Source: CAZLMG01 sp964560765
Lineage (GTDB): Bacteria > Bdellovibrionota_B > Oligoflexia > Oligoflexales > CAZLMG01
Reading direction: 5' to 3'
Length of the DNA: 64,000 nt
Assembly (NCBI GenBank): GCA_964560765.1
Contig: CAZLMG010000022.1
Span: forward strand, 1 to 64,000
Both the position numbers and the translations under genes were made by a program. Position 1 is the first letter of the stretch, and each line of letters starts with the position of its first letter. Positions 1 to 8,382 of this stretch are shown here, in pieces. Below the pieces are notes generated by a model. That model was not told the DNA's origin and searched no databases. It worked only from the letters and a program-made list of their open reading frames with translations.

Positions 1-156
1 CAATGGCGGAGAGGGTGGGAGTCCATCCCGGGAAAAGTTACTCGCTTAATCCGGTTCTCATGAGGGCCTAAATATATTAGAAGGCGTGCAGGTAGGTTTC
101 ATGAGATTTGCTAGTTTGCCCTGCGCCCACGAAAAACCTCATGATGGAGGATGGTT

Positions 157-894
157 ATGAGAATCCTGTTGGTTGAAGATGACGCACCGCTGGCTAGTAT
201 CCTGATGCGGGTTCTGCGCGAAGAGGCCTACGCGGTTGATCATGCTGAGGACGGGCAAGAGGGTGAGTTCCTGGCGTTTGAAAATCCCTATGATTTGATC
301 GTATTGGATCTGATGCTGCCGGTGAAGGATGGTCTTTCCGTGTTGAAGAGCATTCGTGACGCAGGCAACAGCACTCCCGTTTTGATTCTGACGGCACGCG
401 ACGCGAAAGACGATATCGTCAAAGGGTTGGACCTTGGCGCTGATGATTATCTCACCAAGCCTTTTAGTATCGAAGAGTTGTTGGCTAGAATTCGTGTTCT
501 CATGCGCCGGAAAGATACGACGACACAGACACATATCACCGTCGGTCCACTCGACATCGATCCAGCGCGGAAAGAGGTCCGCATGAGCGGTGAGGTGGTC
601 GATCTCACGACCAAGGAATACGCACTGTTGGAGTACTTCGCGCGGAATGCGGGAACCGTTCTCAGCCGGACGCAACTCTCTGAACATGTTTGGGATCAGA
701 ACTTCGAGCCAGCTTCCAACGTGGTGGACGTTTACGTTGGGTATCTTCGGAACAAGATCGATAAGCGATTTGGTACTCAATATCTGAAGACGGTCCGCGG
801 TCATGGCTACATGTTGGATTGTCAAAACACTACGGCTGAGGGATTGCCGACCATAGGCCAGCACGGCCAGGGCGAATCCCATGTTACTGGATAG
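157..894 (+). CDS. OmpR/PhoB-family response regulator
   Basis: DNA-binding response regulator of a two-component system, acting in the cytoplasm. The receiver domain fills residues 1-120: acidic pair D8/D9, phospho-acceptor D51 in VLDLMLP, T79 in LTARD and K101 in TKPF. A winged-helix DNA-binding domain follows (about 128-225), ending in the usual TVRGHGYML. Two in-frame ATGs lie close together (151 and 157). GGAGG at 146-150 gives good spacing only to 157, so I chose 157. The 3' end overlaps the downstream histidine kinase by 14 bases, so the two are almost certainly cotranscribed. The stimulus is unknown; the family includes metal-responsive regulators such as CusR, but nothing nearby decides this. 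Confidence 0.95.
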   Translation: MRILLVEDDAPLASILMRVLREEAYAVDHAEDGQEGEFLAFENPYDLIVLDLMLPVKDGLSVLKSIRDAGNSTPVLILTARDAKDDIVKGLDLGADDYLTKPFSIEELLARIRVLMRRKDTTTQTHITVGPLDIDPARKEVRMSGEVVDLTTKEYALLEYFARNAGTVLSRTQLSEHVWDQNFEPASNVVDVYVGYLRNKIDKRFGTQYLKTVRGHGYMLDCQNTTAEGLPTIGQHGQGESHVTG

Positions 895-2422
895 AATTCC
901 TGTCCGCTTAAGACTGTCGCTGGGCCATGCCATTTGGATGGCCCTGCTCTTTCTTGGGATCGGGATTGGAATCTATCGCTATGTCGAGAACAACCTCTTT
1001 CAGTCCGTTGACGCGGCCTTGTTGACGTCGGCGCGCAGCATTCGAGATGCTCGCTTTGTCAAAGGTTTCAGCTCACCATTGATGCAGGAGTTCCTCGAGG
1101 AGTTCCTGGGCGAGCGATTTATTCGCCCATACGCCCAGCTGGTTGACCTGTCGGGTCGAGTGAGCGTGAAATCGGAAAATTCCAGAGCCACACTGCCGGT
1201 AACGCCCTTGGCGGTTAATCGTGCTGAGCGAGGTTTGGTCACGTTTGAATCCTTCCATCGCGTCGGACAGTCTAAGATTCGACAGATTACGCTACCAGTG
1301 ATGAAGCGCGGCCGCTTTTCGGGTGAATTGATTCAGGTTGGTGCGGCCCTCGATTCAACTGAGCACACTTTGAGCGGAATCAGTTTGATGCTTTGGGTGG
1401 CCTTGCCCATGTCGCTCCTATTGAGCGTGGTCTTCGGATATTTGCTCACCGCTCGATCGTTGCGACCGGTGACGGCCATCAGCCAGGCCGCTGCGGGTAT
1501 GGGGTTGGAGGATCTGAGCACGCGCTTGGCATTGCCGAGAGCCAAAGACGAAATTCGCGGCCTAACTCAGACGTTTAATGGAATGTTGGAGCGTTTAGAA
1601 GATGCCTTCGTCCGCCTGCGACGTTTTGCTGGTGATGTCTCGCATGAGTTGAGAACGCCATTAACGGTTTTGCGCGGCGAGGCGGAATTCGCGTTAAGAC
1701 GTGAGAGGAGTCCTGACGATTATCGGCAGGCGCTGCGGACAATCGTCAAAGAAGCTGTGCATATGACGGACATTGTTGAAGATCTGCTGCTGCTGGCAAG
1801 AGCCCAGGGCAAGTCCATCAAAATCGATCGAGAGTGGGTGGCCATAGACCGGTTTGTGCTGGACTTAGTTCAGCTGACAACATCTACGTTTCGCGATCGT
1901 GTTGTTACTTTAGAGCCGAGGATTTTTGCACATGGGCCGATCAAGATTTCGTCTGGCTACTTAGGGCTGGCGATTAAGAATATCTTGCTGAATGCCGCCA
2001 AGCACTCTCCTCGGGATTCCGTAGTCTATTTGGAAGTAACTCAAGACTCGCGGCAGACGCTGTTCACGATACGTGACACGGGCGAGGGAATACCTGCAAC
2101 AGACCTGCCATATATCTTTGACCCATTCTATCGGGCAGACACAGCTCGCAATCGTGCCGCAGGCGGCAGCGGCATCGGTTTAAGTTTGGCGCAGGCTCTG
2201 GTGCAGCTGCACGGTGGTCAGATATCCGTGGCGTCAACAGAGGGTAAGGGTGCGTCCTTTACTGTACGACTGCCTAATCAGCCAGCGGAAAGCGAATCGC
2301 ATCCGAATGGGAGATCATCCGGGCGATCCATGGTGCGCAAGGACGCTGCTAAAGTTGAGCGCTCTCCAGCTTTGCCAGCAGCTCAGCCATTGTCATCGCC
2401 GAACGTTGGTTTGGCACCGTGA
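881..2422 (+). CDS. Sensor histidine kinase, HAMP type
   Basis: Inner-membrane sensor kinase that should phosphorylate the regulator encoded just upstream. Order of parts: TM1 near residues 17-37, a periplasmic loop of about 130 residues, TM2 near 168-190, a HAMP linker, a HisKA helix with phospho-acceptor H255 in DVSHELRTPL, then an HATPase domain with N box NILLNAAKHSP, G1 box DTGEGIP and G2 box GGSGIGLSL. The kinase fold ends at about FTVRLPN. The last roughly 50 residues are low-complexity and proline/serine-rich, and are encoded partly on the opposite strand of the BrkB gene (74-base tail-to-tail overlap). The architecture resembles CusS-like heavy-metal sensors, but substrate assignment is not supported. 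Confidence 0.93.
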   Translation: MLLDRIPVRLRLSLGHAIWMALLFLGIGIGIYRYVENNLFQSVDAALLTSARSIRDARFVKGFSSPLMQEFLEEFLGERFIRPYAQLVDLSGRVSVKSENSRATLPVTPLAVNRAERGLVTFESFHRVGQSKIRQITLPVMKRGRFSGELIQVGAALDSTEHTLSGISLMLWVALPMSLLLSVVFGYLLTARSLRPVTAISQAAAGMGLEDLSTRLALPRAKDEIRGLTQTFNGMLERLEDAFVRLRRFAGDVSHELRTPLTVLRGEAEFALRRERSPDDYRQALRTIVKEAVHMTDIVEDLLLLARAQGKSIKIDREWVAIDRFVLDLVQLTTSTFRDRVVTLEPRIFAHGPIKISSGYLGLAIKNILLNAAKHSPRDSVVYLEVTQDSRQTLFTIRDTGEGIPATDLPYIFDPFYRADTARNRAAGGSGIGLSLAQALVQLHGGQISVASTEGKGASFTVRLPNQPAESESHPNGRSSGRSMVRKDAAKVERSPALPAAQPLSSPNVGLAP

Positions 2423-3710
2423 ACATCGTAATGACGTCGCGTAGAGAAGGATCCCAGTCGGGTTGCCATTGAGTCGCCCACTCCTGAAATCCCTGTTCCA
2501 GTGACTTGGTTAGGCCATCAAGGCTGACAGATTCTGGGGGAAATGCCGGAAAATACGTGCGGTCTAAGGTATGTTCACCCAGTCCGTCGTTGCTGCCTAA
2601 CACGGCGACGACATGTCGACGCTCACGCAGGAATTCAAGAGCGTCGGCGACCCAAGGCGCAGCTAGATGGAGGCGTGCGCTCAGTTCATGGCCTTGCACG
2701 CCCATGCCATCGCCTTTCATAAAGCGCTGAAAAATTGCCGTGAGGCAGATGATCGGCATCCAGCTTTGGATAAGGTTGGCGCGATAGCGCTCCGAGGGTG
2801 TCCACGTCTCTTGTAGTTCGCTGATCGATTTTTCGAAACTAAATCCTTGTTCGGCTCGCCAGGCGAAGACAGCTCCAAGCAGAATGATCACCCACATGAC
2901 GTACAACCACAACAGGAACACCGGCACCGCTGCAAGTGCACCGTATACGGCCTGATAATTGGTAAATGATGCGGTGAAATGACCATAAAAGCGTGACGCT
3001 TGCGTTAGAAAGAAAGCCGCAGGAATTGCGCCAACGATGGCATGGCGAAAGGCAACGAAGCGGTTTGGCACGACTTTGTAGAGAGCGATGAATCCGGCGA
3101 GGACTGCTAAATGTGGAGTGATTCGGGCCAGAAAGCTGCGCGGTGCGGCATCGGCCGCGAAAGGATTGAGGGCAGCCAGGCTACCACCACTCAACACGCC
3201 GATGGCAATACCAGCAAACAGGGTGCTGAGCATGAGGAATGCGGAAAAATAAATAAATCGAGTAAACATATTGCGTGCCACTTGCACTTGCCAAATGCGG
3301 TTGAGGGCGTTTTCAACCTGTCGCAGCAGTAACACCAAACTCACGGTAACGCCGGCAAAGCCGGTGGCACCAATTTTCGCAATGTCCAAATTTGCCAGAA
3401 AGGAATCGAGGTACTCGAGAACCTTGTCACCGCTGCCTGCAGCTAGGTTGCTTAGGATGAAGCTCCGTACCTGCAGCAACAATTCACCTTGTCCGCCGAA
3501 AATGGGCAAGAACAGGGATACCAAAGTGAAGACGGCAGCTAGCGATGGAATCAGTGACAAGAGCGAGACGTAGGCCATCGCGCTGGCATGCTTAAAGATA
3601 TCGCAGCGCTCGGTGTCTTCGATCAGTACTTTGGTGATATCACGCAGGCGCGATGCATGCGCCTTTAGGGTCTTAGTGGACGAGCTGCTGAAGAATTTCA
3701 CCGCGGCCAC
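2349..3710 (-). CDS. YihY/BrkB family inner-membrane protein
   Basis: Polytopic inner-membrane protein of the YihY/virulence factor BrkB family, whose biochemical role is not established. The N-terminal cytoplasmic segment is followed by the family signature around SAMAYVSLLSLIPSLAAVF and about six membrane helices up to WVIILLGAVFAWRAEQGF. A C-terminal cytoplasmic region of about 150 residues follows. The open frame extends to an ATG at 3746, but GTG at 3710 has AAGGA eight bases upstream and reduces overlap with the upstream gene, so it is preferred. The start is uncertain. The gene overlaps the upstream RdgC-like gene by 38 bases (same strand) and the histidine kinase by 74 bases (convergent). 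Confidence 0.85.
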   Translation of the reverse strand: MAAVKFFSSSSTKTLKAHASRLRDITKVLIEDTERCDIFKHASAMAYVSLLSLIPSLAAVFTLVSLFLPIFGGQGELLLQVRSFILSNLAAGSGDKVLEYLDSFLANLDIAKIGATGFAGVTVSLVLLLRQVENALNRIWQVQVARNMFTRFIYFSAFLMLSTLFAGIAIGVLSGGSLAALNPFAADAAPRSFLARITPHLAVLAGFIALYKVVPNRFVAFRHAIVGAIPAAFFLTQASRFYGHFTASFTNYQAVYGALAAVPVFLLWLYVMWVIILLGAVFAWRAEQGFSFEKSISELQETWTPSERYRANLIQSWMPIICLTAIFQRFMKGDGMGVQGHELSARLHLAAPWVADALEFLRERRHVVAVLGSNDGLGEHTLDRTYFPAFPPESVSLDGLTKSLEQGFQEWATQWQPDWDPSLRDVITMFTVPNQRSAMTMAELLAKLESAQL

Positions 3711-4275
3711 GAATCCATTCCTTGATATCGCGCAGGCCGGAAACATTCCAGGATTCAGCGGTGCGCTCGTTCATAAAGCGAGTGAATAGATGATCCAGCA
3801 TACCGACGAACTCGTCAATAAGGCCGAGCCGACGATCGAGGACATCCTCGGGGGAAACATCGGCTTCCTCTTCGAGGATGGGTAGCTGCAGCGATCGTGG
3901 GGAGAGGTCATCGCCATTTAGCGTTGCAGTAAAGGTGCCAACGCCCTCCACTTCCAAGCCGAGTTTAAGCTCAGTAACGGACTTGCCGGCAGCCAATGCG
4001 GCGGCTGATTCCGGACTACGCGCAGGCGTGCCGCCCTTCATCGTATATACATGGCCGACACCTGCGAGATCTTCTAGGACCAACCGGTCGTCAACCCACA
4101 GTCGAGCATTGCGCAGCGGCTGATCCGGACCCGAGCGCAGTTGCAATTGGTCTTTGGAGGCCTCTGCGAGCTTCCAGACCCAGGTCAGGAACTCACGGCC
4201 CAGAAATGATTTGGCTTTGGCTAGAGTTGTTAAGTTTTCCACGTGTGCAAGATCGGCAGCCGCAAGTTTAGCCAT
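3673..4275 (-). CDS. RdgC-like protein, C-terminal region only
   Basis: A 200-residue protein whose second half follows the order of the C-terminal half of RdgC: FLGREFLTWVW near residue 30, AAGKSVTELKLGL near 97, then TFTATLNGDDLSPRSLQLP and an acidic helix pair. RdgC is a ring-shaped double-strand DNA-binding protein that modulates RecA in E. coli. Family assignment is from remembered sequence pattern and is tentative. The protein is about two thirds of E. coli RdgC length and lacks the N-terminal portion; the upstream DNA shows no missing piece in frame, so it looks like a naturally short family member rather than a break. It starts at ATG 4275 and leads the transcript that includes the BrkB-like gene. 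Confidence 0.6.
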   Translation of the reverse strand: MAKLAAADLAHVENLTTLAKAKSFLGREFLTWVWKLAEASKDQLQLRSGPDQPLRNARLWVDDRLVLEDLAGVGHVYTMKGGTPARSPESAAALAAGKSVTELKLGLEVEGVGTFTATLNGDDLSPRSLQLPILEEEADVSPEDVLDRRLGLIDEFVGMLDHLFTRFMNERTAESWNVSGLRDIKEWIRGRGEILQQLVH

Positions 4276-4325
4276 AAGTATCAGACCTTATTTAGTAAAT
4301 TTGGGTATAATCTTGTTGATAAGTT

Positions 4326-4383
4326 TGTGGAAAACCTGTGGTAAACGTGTGACAATTCAGTGCAGATAAACAACATATCCACA
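4326..4383. promoter_or_regulatory. Cluster of DnaA-box-like motifs, 11-base phased
   Basis: Three TGTG-led nonamers start at 4326 (TGTGGAAAA), 4337 (TGTGGTAAA) and 4348 (TGTGACAAT), exactly 11 bases apart. A fourth, on the other strand, is ATATCCACA at 4375-4383. The first and fourth differ by one base from the DnaA-box consensus (TTATCCACA and its complement). The flank is AT-rich, with TATAAT at 4306-4311. The motifs lie between the divergent RdgC-like and Smr genes. DnaA binding is inference; a regulator with TGTG half-sites would look similar. Confidence 0.4.
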
Positions 4384-4510
4384 ACCGGCACGCCAACGTC
4401 CGCAGGTAGCAACTCATCATGAACAGCAAAACGAGCTTCGGATATTGCACGAAGTCAAATTGGGTGTCAAGTGATGAGAGACGAAAATTTTTTAGGGAAA
4501 CTCGATTGTT

Positions 4511-4969
4511 GTGACCAAAGATCAGAAACCGCCCTTGGGAGTGCGTATCGAACTGGAAGACGATGCGGAGGAAATATTTCGCGCGGCCATAGAAGGCCCC
4601 CATTTCCGGCCAGATAAGGTACCCGCTACGCACGATGATAGGCCGGTCGCCGCAAAGAAGAAGCAGCGCAAAGAGCCGGCGGTTCAATCGATTGACCTGC
4701 ATGGCTGTACGCTGGAGCAAGCTAAGAGCCAGTTGCTCGGTGAAATTGATTCATGTCTCGTCGGTCAGCAAGAGCCGATTCGCTTTCGAGTGATCACGGG
4801 GCGCGGCCTGCGTAGCGGGCAAAAGGGTGGCGTCCTTTACCGTGAAATCTATGCGTTTGTGCAGCGTGTTTACAGCGGCAAAATTCTGCATATCGACGCA
4901 GCCCCCTCGGAGGCCATGGTTGGGGGGATTCCTTGGAGAGGGCATTTCGATGTTGTCATCAAGAGCTAA
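4511..4969 (+). CDS. Smr domain protein
   Basis: Small cytoplasmic protein with a C-terminal Smr domain (residues about 63-152). The hallmark motifs are visible: DLHG near the domain start and VITGRG in the middle, with the terminal segment GHFDVVIKS. Stand-alone Smr proteins of the YdaL/SmrB type are nucleic-acid nicking enzymes; SmrB cleaves mRNA on collided ribosomes. Which role applies here cannot be decided. The N-terminal 60 residues are charged and probably flexible. The start is a GTG; a leader of 230 bases separates it from the divergent RdgC-like gene. The 3' end overlaps the next gene by 20 bases, so it likely leads the operon Smr-TPR-prmA-rsmE. Confidence 0.85.
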   Translation: MTKDQKPPLGVRIELEDDAEEIFRAAIEGPHFRPDKVPATHDDRPVAAKKKQRKEPAVQSIDLHGCTLEQAKSQLLGEIDSCLVGQQEPIRFRVITGRGLRSGQKGGVLYREIYAFVQRVYSGKILHIDAAPSEAMVGGIPWRGHFDVVIKS

Positions 4970-6641
4970 CAACGCTGCGGGTCCAAAGGTTCCACGCCGT
5001 GGTTGGTTGTGGGGACTTATTTTGGTCCCATTGCTCGTCGTTTCTGGTGCTGCGCTCTACTACGTTTTTAGGCCGACAGATTTTGCCGTAATGCATCGGT
5101 ATTTGGCCGAGCAGTACCCCTGGATCCCGCAGCCGGCGCGTGCACCTTCGACGATGACCCAGGTGACCCGGCAGCCGCAAACTCAGGTACGCACTGGGGG
5201 ACGCGCCAATTGTTCCGCAACGATCGAGGAATTTGTAAATCCTTTGGTGAAAAAAATTGCGGATCCGGGCCATGGCTTGCATGTTATGGAGTGTGCGCTG
5301 CTGATGGACCGACCAGACATCGCCATTGCCGAAGCGCGCCGATTGTCGTTCTCATCGCCGAAAGACCGGGATTTGGCGCTTGCCTTGCAAGCTATGGCCC
5401 TGCTGAGGCACGGACAATTGGCGCGCGTAGAGTCAGATTCCCGTGCGGCCTGTCCGCGCTGGGAGCCGAAAGGCACGTGCCTGGTTAAACTAGAACTCCT
5501 GCTCAATCGTGAGTTATGGAGCGCAGCTACGGCTGGAGTGCAAGCATTGTTGCCGCAAGTCGGAGCTTTACCGAATTCAGTGCGGCCGCTATTGGCCGCC
5601 TGGGCGGGTGCATTGCACAGTGGCCAGGGTAGATATAGTGAGGCTCGCGCGCAGTGGCTCGGTGGGTTGCGGGCATCTCCATCGTCTCTTGGCGCTAAGG
5701 TGATCCTGGAGAATTGGGCGATTGCCGCCAGCCGGCAGGCGCCGGCGGATCTGCCGACCATTTTGCAAGAGGCTCGACGCGTCCTGCAGCAGGAAGAGAG
5801 TCGTGTTTGGTTCTTGGTCCAGTTTTTGGTCAGGATCGCCGAATCAGGTGGCAAAGCAGCTTTGACTGAATTCTTCTCGTCGAGTGCGACGCATACCCCA
5901 TATTTAAACTATATCCCACTGCTTGATATTTTAGGTATTTCCGCCGTCCGCAATGGCATTTCCGAGCAAATGCTACCGTATTTGCGTTTGGTCGAAAGCC
6001 GAATGTCCGAGGTTGGAGCCGACTCGCTTCTTCTCAATGAGCCCCGCAAATGGCGGTTACGCGTGGCCGTTGGCCAAGAACGGCAAGCTGAGTTGTTGCC
6101 TCTATTGGAAGAGATCAGTAGATCGGGGGGGGCTTCAGCATTTTCCATGCATTTTCGCGGGATAGCTCTCTTGGGGTTAAATGCGGGTGCCGATTATGAT
6201 CGATCGGCCGCAGAAGCATTCCTCAATGCGGTCAAAACCCAGTGGAGCTTCGACGCGGCTTACGGCGCGGCCTTTGCGCTGTTGCGAATCAAACAGCCGG
6301 AACCGGCCTTGGCGCAGATTGCGGAAATGCGCCGGCGGGCGCGGGAACCAACGGAAAAATTGTGGACAAATGTCCTTACCATTGAGTACCTAGCGCAGAC
6401 CGGCAAGACGGCCGCCGCCAAGCAGCACCTGGATAAATTGATTCAGGCGTCCAGCAGGCAGGGTGTGCCGTTGGCATTGCTGGATTTGAAGAGGCGCTTG
6501 GCCATGTATGCTGGCACAGATCCGGAACGTCGCGCCGCAATCGATTCCTACGACCGGGCCAGGGCGCAGTTGGGGCTCTGGGGAACGAACATTGATCGCA
6601 GCTCACCATTGGGGCCTTTAGCGCTGTTGGTGCGGCGCTAA
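4950..6641 (+). CDS. Membrane-anchored TPR-like repeat protein
   Basis: A 563-residue protein with one N-terminal membrane helix (WLWGLILVPLLVVSGAALYYV, roughly residues 14-35) after a short positive segment, then a long alanine/leucine-rich helical region resembling degenerate TPR repeats. The domain faces the periplasm by the positive-inside rule. No enzymatic motif is visible. A longer frame begins at 4827, but ATG 4950 has GGAGAG nine bases upstream and gives a normal membrane-anchor N-terminus, so it is preferred; it overlaps the Smr gene by 20 bases. Paired cysteines occur near AACPRWEPKGTC. The role is unknown; position within a translation-related operon does not clarify it. Confidence 0.75.
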   Translation: MLSSRANNAAGPKVPRRGWLWGLILVPLLVVSGAALYYVFRPTDFAVMHRYLAEQYPWIPQPARAPSTMTQVTRQPQTQVRTGGRANCSATIEEFVNPLVKKIADPGHGLHVMECALLMDRPDIAIAEARRLSFSSPKDRDLALALQAMALLRHGQLARVESDSRAACPRWEPKGTCLVKLELLLNRELWSAATAGVQALLPQVGALPNSVRPLLAAWAGALHSGQGRYSEARAQWLGGLRASPSSLGAKVILENWAIAASRQAPADLPTILQEARRVLQQEESRVWFLVQFLVRIAESGGKAALTEFFSSSATHTPYLNYIPLLDILGISAVRNGISEQMLPYLRLVESRMSEVGADSLLLNEPRKWRLRVAVGQERQAELLPLLEEISRSGGASAFSMHFRGIALLGLNAGADYDRSAAEAFLNAVKTQWSFDAAYGAAFALLRIKQPEPALAQIAEMRRRAREPTEKLWTNVLTIEYLAQTGKTAAAKQHLDKLIQASSRQGVPLALLDLKRRLAMYAGTDPERRAAIDSYDRARAQLGLWGTNIDRSSPLGPLALLVRR

Positions 6642-6656
6642 GAGAAGAGGCTGAGA

Positions 6657-7592
6657 ATGACTTACCCGGCGAAAACATTTGAACTGAAGGTCTCATTTGT
6701 CGACGCGGACACAGCGAGACGGCGCAAGGATGATGTGCGCAATTGGCTGGTGTCAAAGGGAGTCGAGTCCTTTGTTGATGGCTACATCGACGGACTATAC
6801 CTAGATCATGACTACGATACGCCGAACTGGGATCCGTTTTCCGACATGGGCGGTGAAGACACCCCGCTACTGATTTATAAGTACGACTACGAATACCTGC
6901 AAAGCCTTGGCCACCAGTTGCAGCAGGTGTTTGGTAAGGACGTCATCTGTGAGTATGGCGCCATGGATACGGAGACCTGGACGGAAGGGTGGAAGGAGAG
7001 CTTTCGGCCCATCCAGACTAAACGGTTCCTCGTGTACCCGCCATGGGAGCAGCCTGAAGTCGATCAGAAGCTGTTGCGCATGGTCATCGAGCCTGGCATG
7101 GCTTTTGGCACGGGTCAGCATGCGACGACACAACTTTGTCTCGAAGTGCTGGAAGAAGTCCTGCCGAAGTACGTCAAGGGGGCCTTTCTCGATGTCGGAA
7201 CCGGAACCGGGTTGTTGGCGATTGGCGCTTGTCAGATGGGCCTATCGAGAGTTGTGGCGACTGATATTGATGGCGATGCCGTACGCGCAGCCAAAGAGAA
7301 TGCAAGGGTCAATCACGTTAAATTCGATGTTTATGAGTCGTCGTTTCCAGGTGCGCCATACGAGCATGAGGCATTCGACGTGATCGTTGCAAATATTCTG
7401 GCCGTTGTTTTGCGAAAGTTGCTGCCGGAGATGGCCAAGAGATTGAGTCCGGGGGGTGTGCTGCTGATTTCGGGATTGCTTATCGAAGATGAAGCGGAAT
7501 TCATCGAGCGTGGGCAAAAACTTGGATTGCAAACCATCGAGCAGCGCCATCGCGATGATTGGTCTGCGCTGCTCTATCAACGACCGCTATGA
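6657..7592 (+). CDS. prmA: Ribosomal protein L11 methyltransferase
   Basis: Class I SAM-dependent methyltransferase that trimethylates ribosomal protein L11 in the cytoplasm. The 311 residues are slightly longer than E. coli PrmA. The N-terminal substrate-recognition domain is acidic. The catalytic domain shows GMAFGTGQHATT, the SAM motif LDVGTGTGLLAIGA near residue 178, and NILAVVLRKLLPEM, which corresponds to the family's NILAxPL motif. It starts 15 bases after the TPR-like gene and overlaps rsmE by four bases (ATGA), so translation is probably coupled. Adjacent prmA and rsmE are common in bacteria, which supports both calls. Confidence 0.95.
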   Translation: MTYPAKTFELKVSFVDADTARRRKDDVRNWLVSKGVESFVDGYIDGLYLDHDYDTPNWDPFSDMGGEDTPLLIYKYDYEYLQSLGHQLQQVFGKDVICEYGAMDTETWTEGWKESFRPIQTKRFLVYPPWEQPEVDQKLLRMVIEPGMAFGTGQHATTQLCLEVLEEVLPKYVKGAFLDVGTGTGLLAIGACQMGLSRVVATDIDGDAVRAAKENARVNHVKFDVYESSFPGAPYEHEAFDVIVANILAVVLRKLLPEMAKRLSPGGVLLISGLLIEDEAEFIERGQKLGLQTIEQRHRDDWSALLYQRPL

Positions 7593-8299
7593 GCCATCGA
7601 TACCGCTTCATTGGAAGTCCCCTGAACGATCAGCATTGGCAGATCGTCGGTGAAGAGCTGCATCACCTAAGAAAGGTCTTGCGTCTGCCGGTGGGGGAAG
7701 GGGTCGAGGTGACGGATGGTCACGGAAGTTGGGCTGCCGGCATCCTAGAGGAAGTGCAGAGTCAAGTGGCGATGGTCGTTTGTCAGGAAACCCAGCGTGA
7801 GCCGCCCCCATCACCACGCCTGTTGATCGGAATTGGGGCGCTGCGCCCCGGTGCAATTGATGACATATTGCCAAGTCTGGTTGAATTGGGCATGCATGAG
7901 ATCCACATTTTCAGTCCCGTGGGTGCCGCGAAGGCGCGCATTGCAGAGGCGGCTCTCAGTCGCTGGTCGAAAATTATCCTGGCATCCATAAAGCAGTGCA
8001 AACGAGCCTGGCTTCCCGAACTTCACGTGCATCCAGGAATTGATGCTCTGATTGCGCGGACAACCGATGTCCCATTAAAGTGGGTTTTGGACCCCAATGG
8101 CAGTCGATCGTTGCCAGAAGCCACACACGGTCGCTCGGGTGATCGCATGGCCATCATCGGCAGTGAGGCTGGTTTGCATCATCAAGAGTTGGAAAAGCTC
8201 ACGGGCGCCGGATTTGAGCCTGTAACCTGCGGGCGCCATATCTTGCGCGCCGTTACCGCCGCGATCGCGGCAGCCGCCATACTTGGCGTTAATGCCTAG
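7589..8299 (+). CDS. rsmE: 16S rRNA m3U1498 methyltransferase, divergent
   Basis: SPOUT-fold methyltransferase predicted to methylate U1498 of 16S rRNA. The 236 residues match RsmE: N-terminal PUA-like region with HHLRKVLRLPVGEGVEV, then the knotted SAM domain with SIKQCKRAWLPEL. The knot motifs are unusual: the familiar GPEGG is GSEAG, and the usual LGxRILRTETA is CGRHILRAVTA, losing the glutamate. The start is ATG 7589, overlapping the prmA stop in ATGA; a frame from 7559 exists but would overlap prmA needlessly. No clear terminator follows. Confidence 0.88.
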   Translation: MSHRYRFIGSPLNDQHWQIVGEELHHLRKVLRLPVGEGVEVTDGHGSWAAGILEEVQSQVAMVVCQETQREPPPSPRLLIGIGALRPGAIDDILPSLVELGMHEIHIFSPVGAAKARIAEAALSRWSKIILASIKQCKRAWLPELHVHPGIDALIARTTDVPLKWVLDPNGSRSLPEATHGRSGDRMAIIGSEAGLHHQELEKLTGAGFEPVTCGRHILRAVTAAIAAAAILGVNA

Positions 8300-8382
8300 A
8301 AAAACCTCTCGGTACTGGCCCTTTCCCAGCATTGAATGCTAATATAAAGTGCATTCTTCTTGATGCTGAGGTGCACGAATTC

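Noticed and set aside
3..71. A 22-codon frame at the left edge ending TAA 71
   Set aside because: Could be the tail of a gene starting before the window, but too short to support.
139..933. A 264-codon minus-strand frame opposite the response regulator
   Set aside because: It is the antisense of a fully recognisable OmpR-family gene, and its translation shows no domain.
5183..5854. A 223-codon minus-strand frame opposite the TPR-like gene
   Set aside because: Overlaps a gene with good start and operon logic; its composition is arginine/serine-rich noise.
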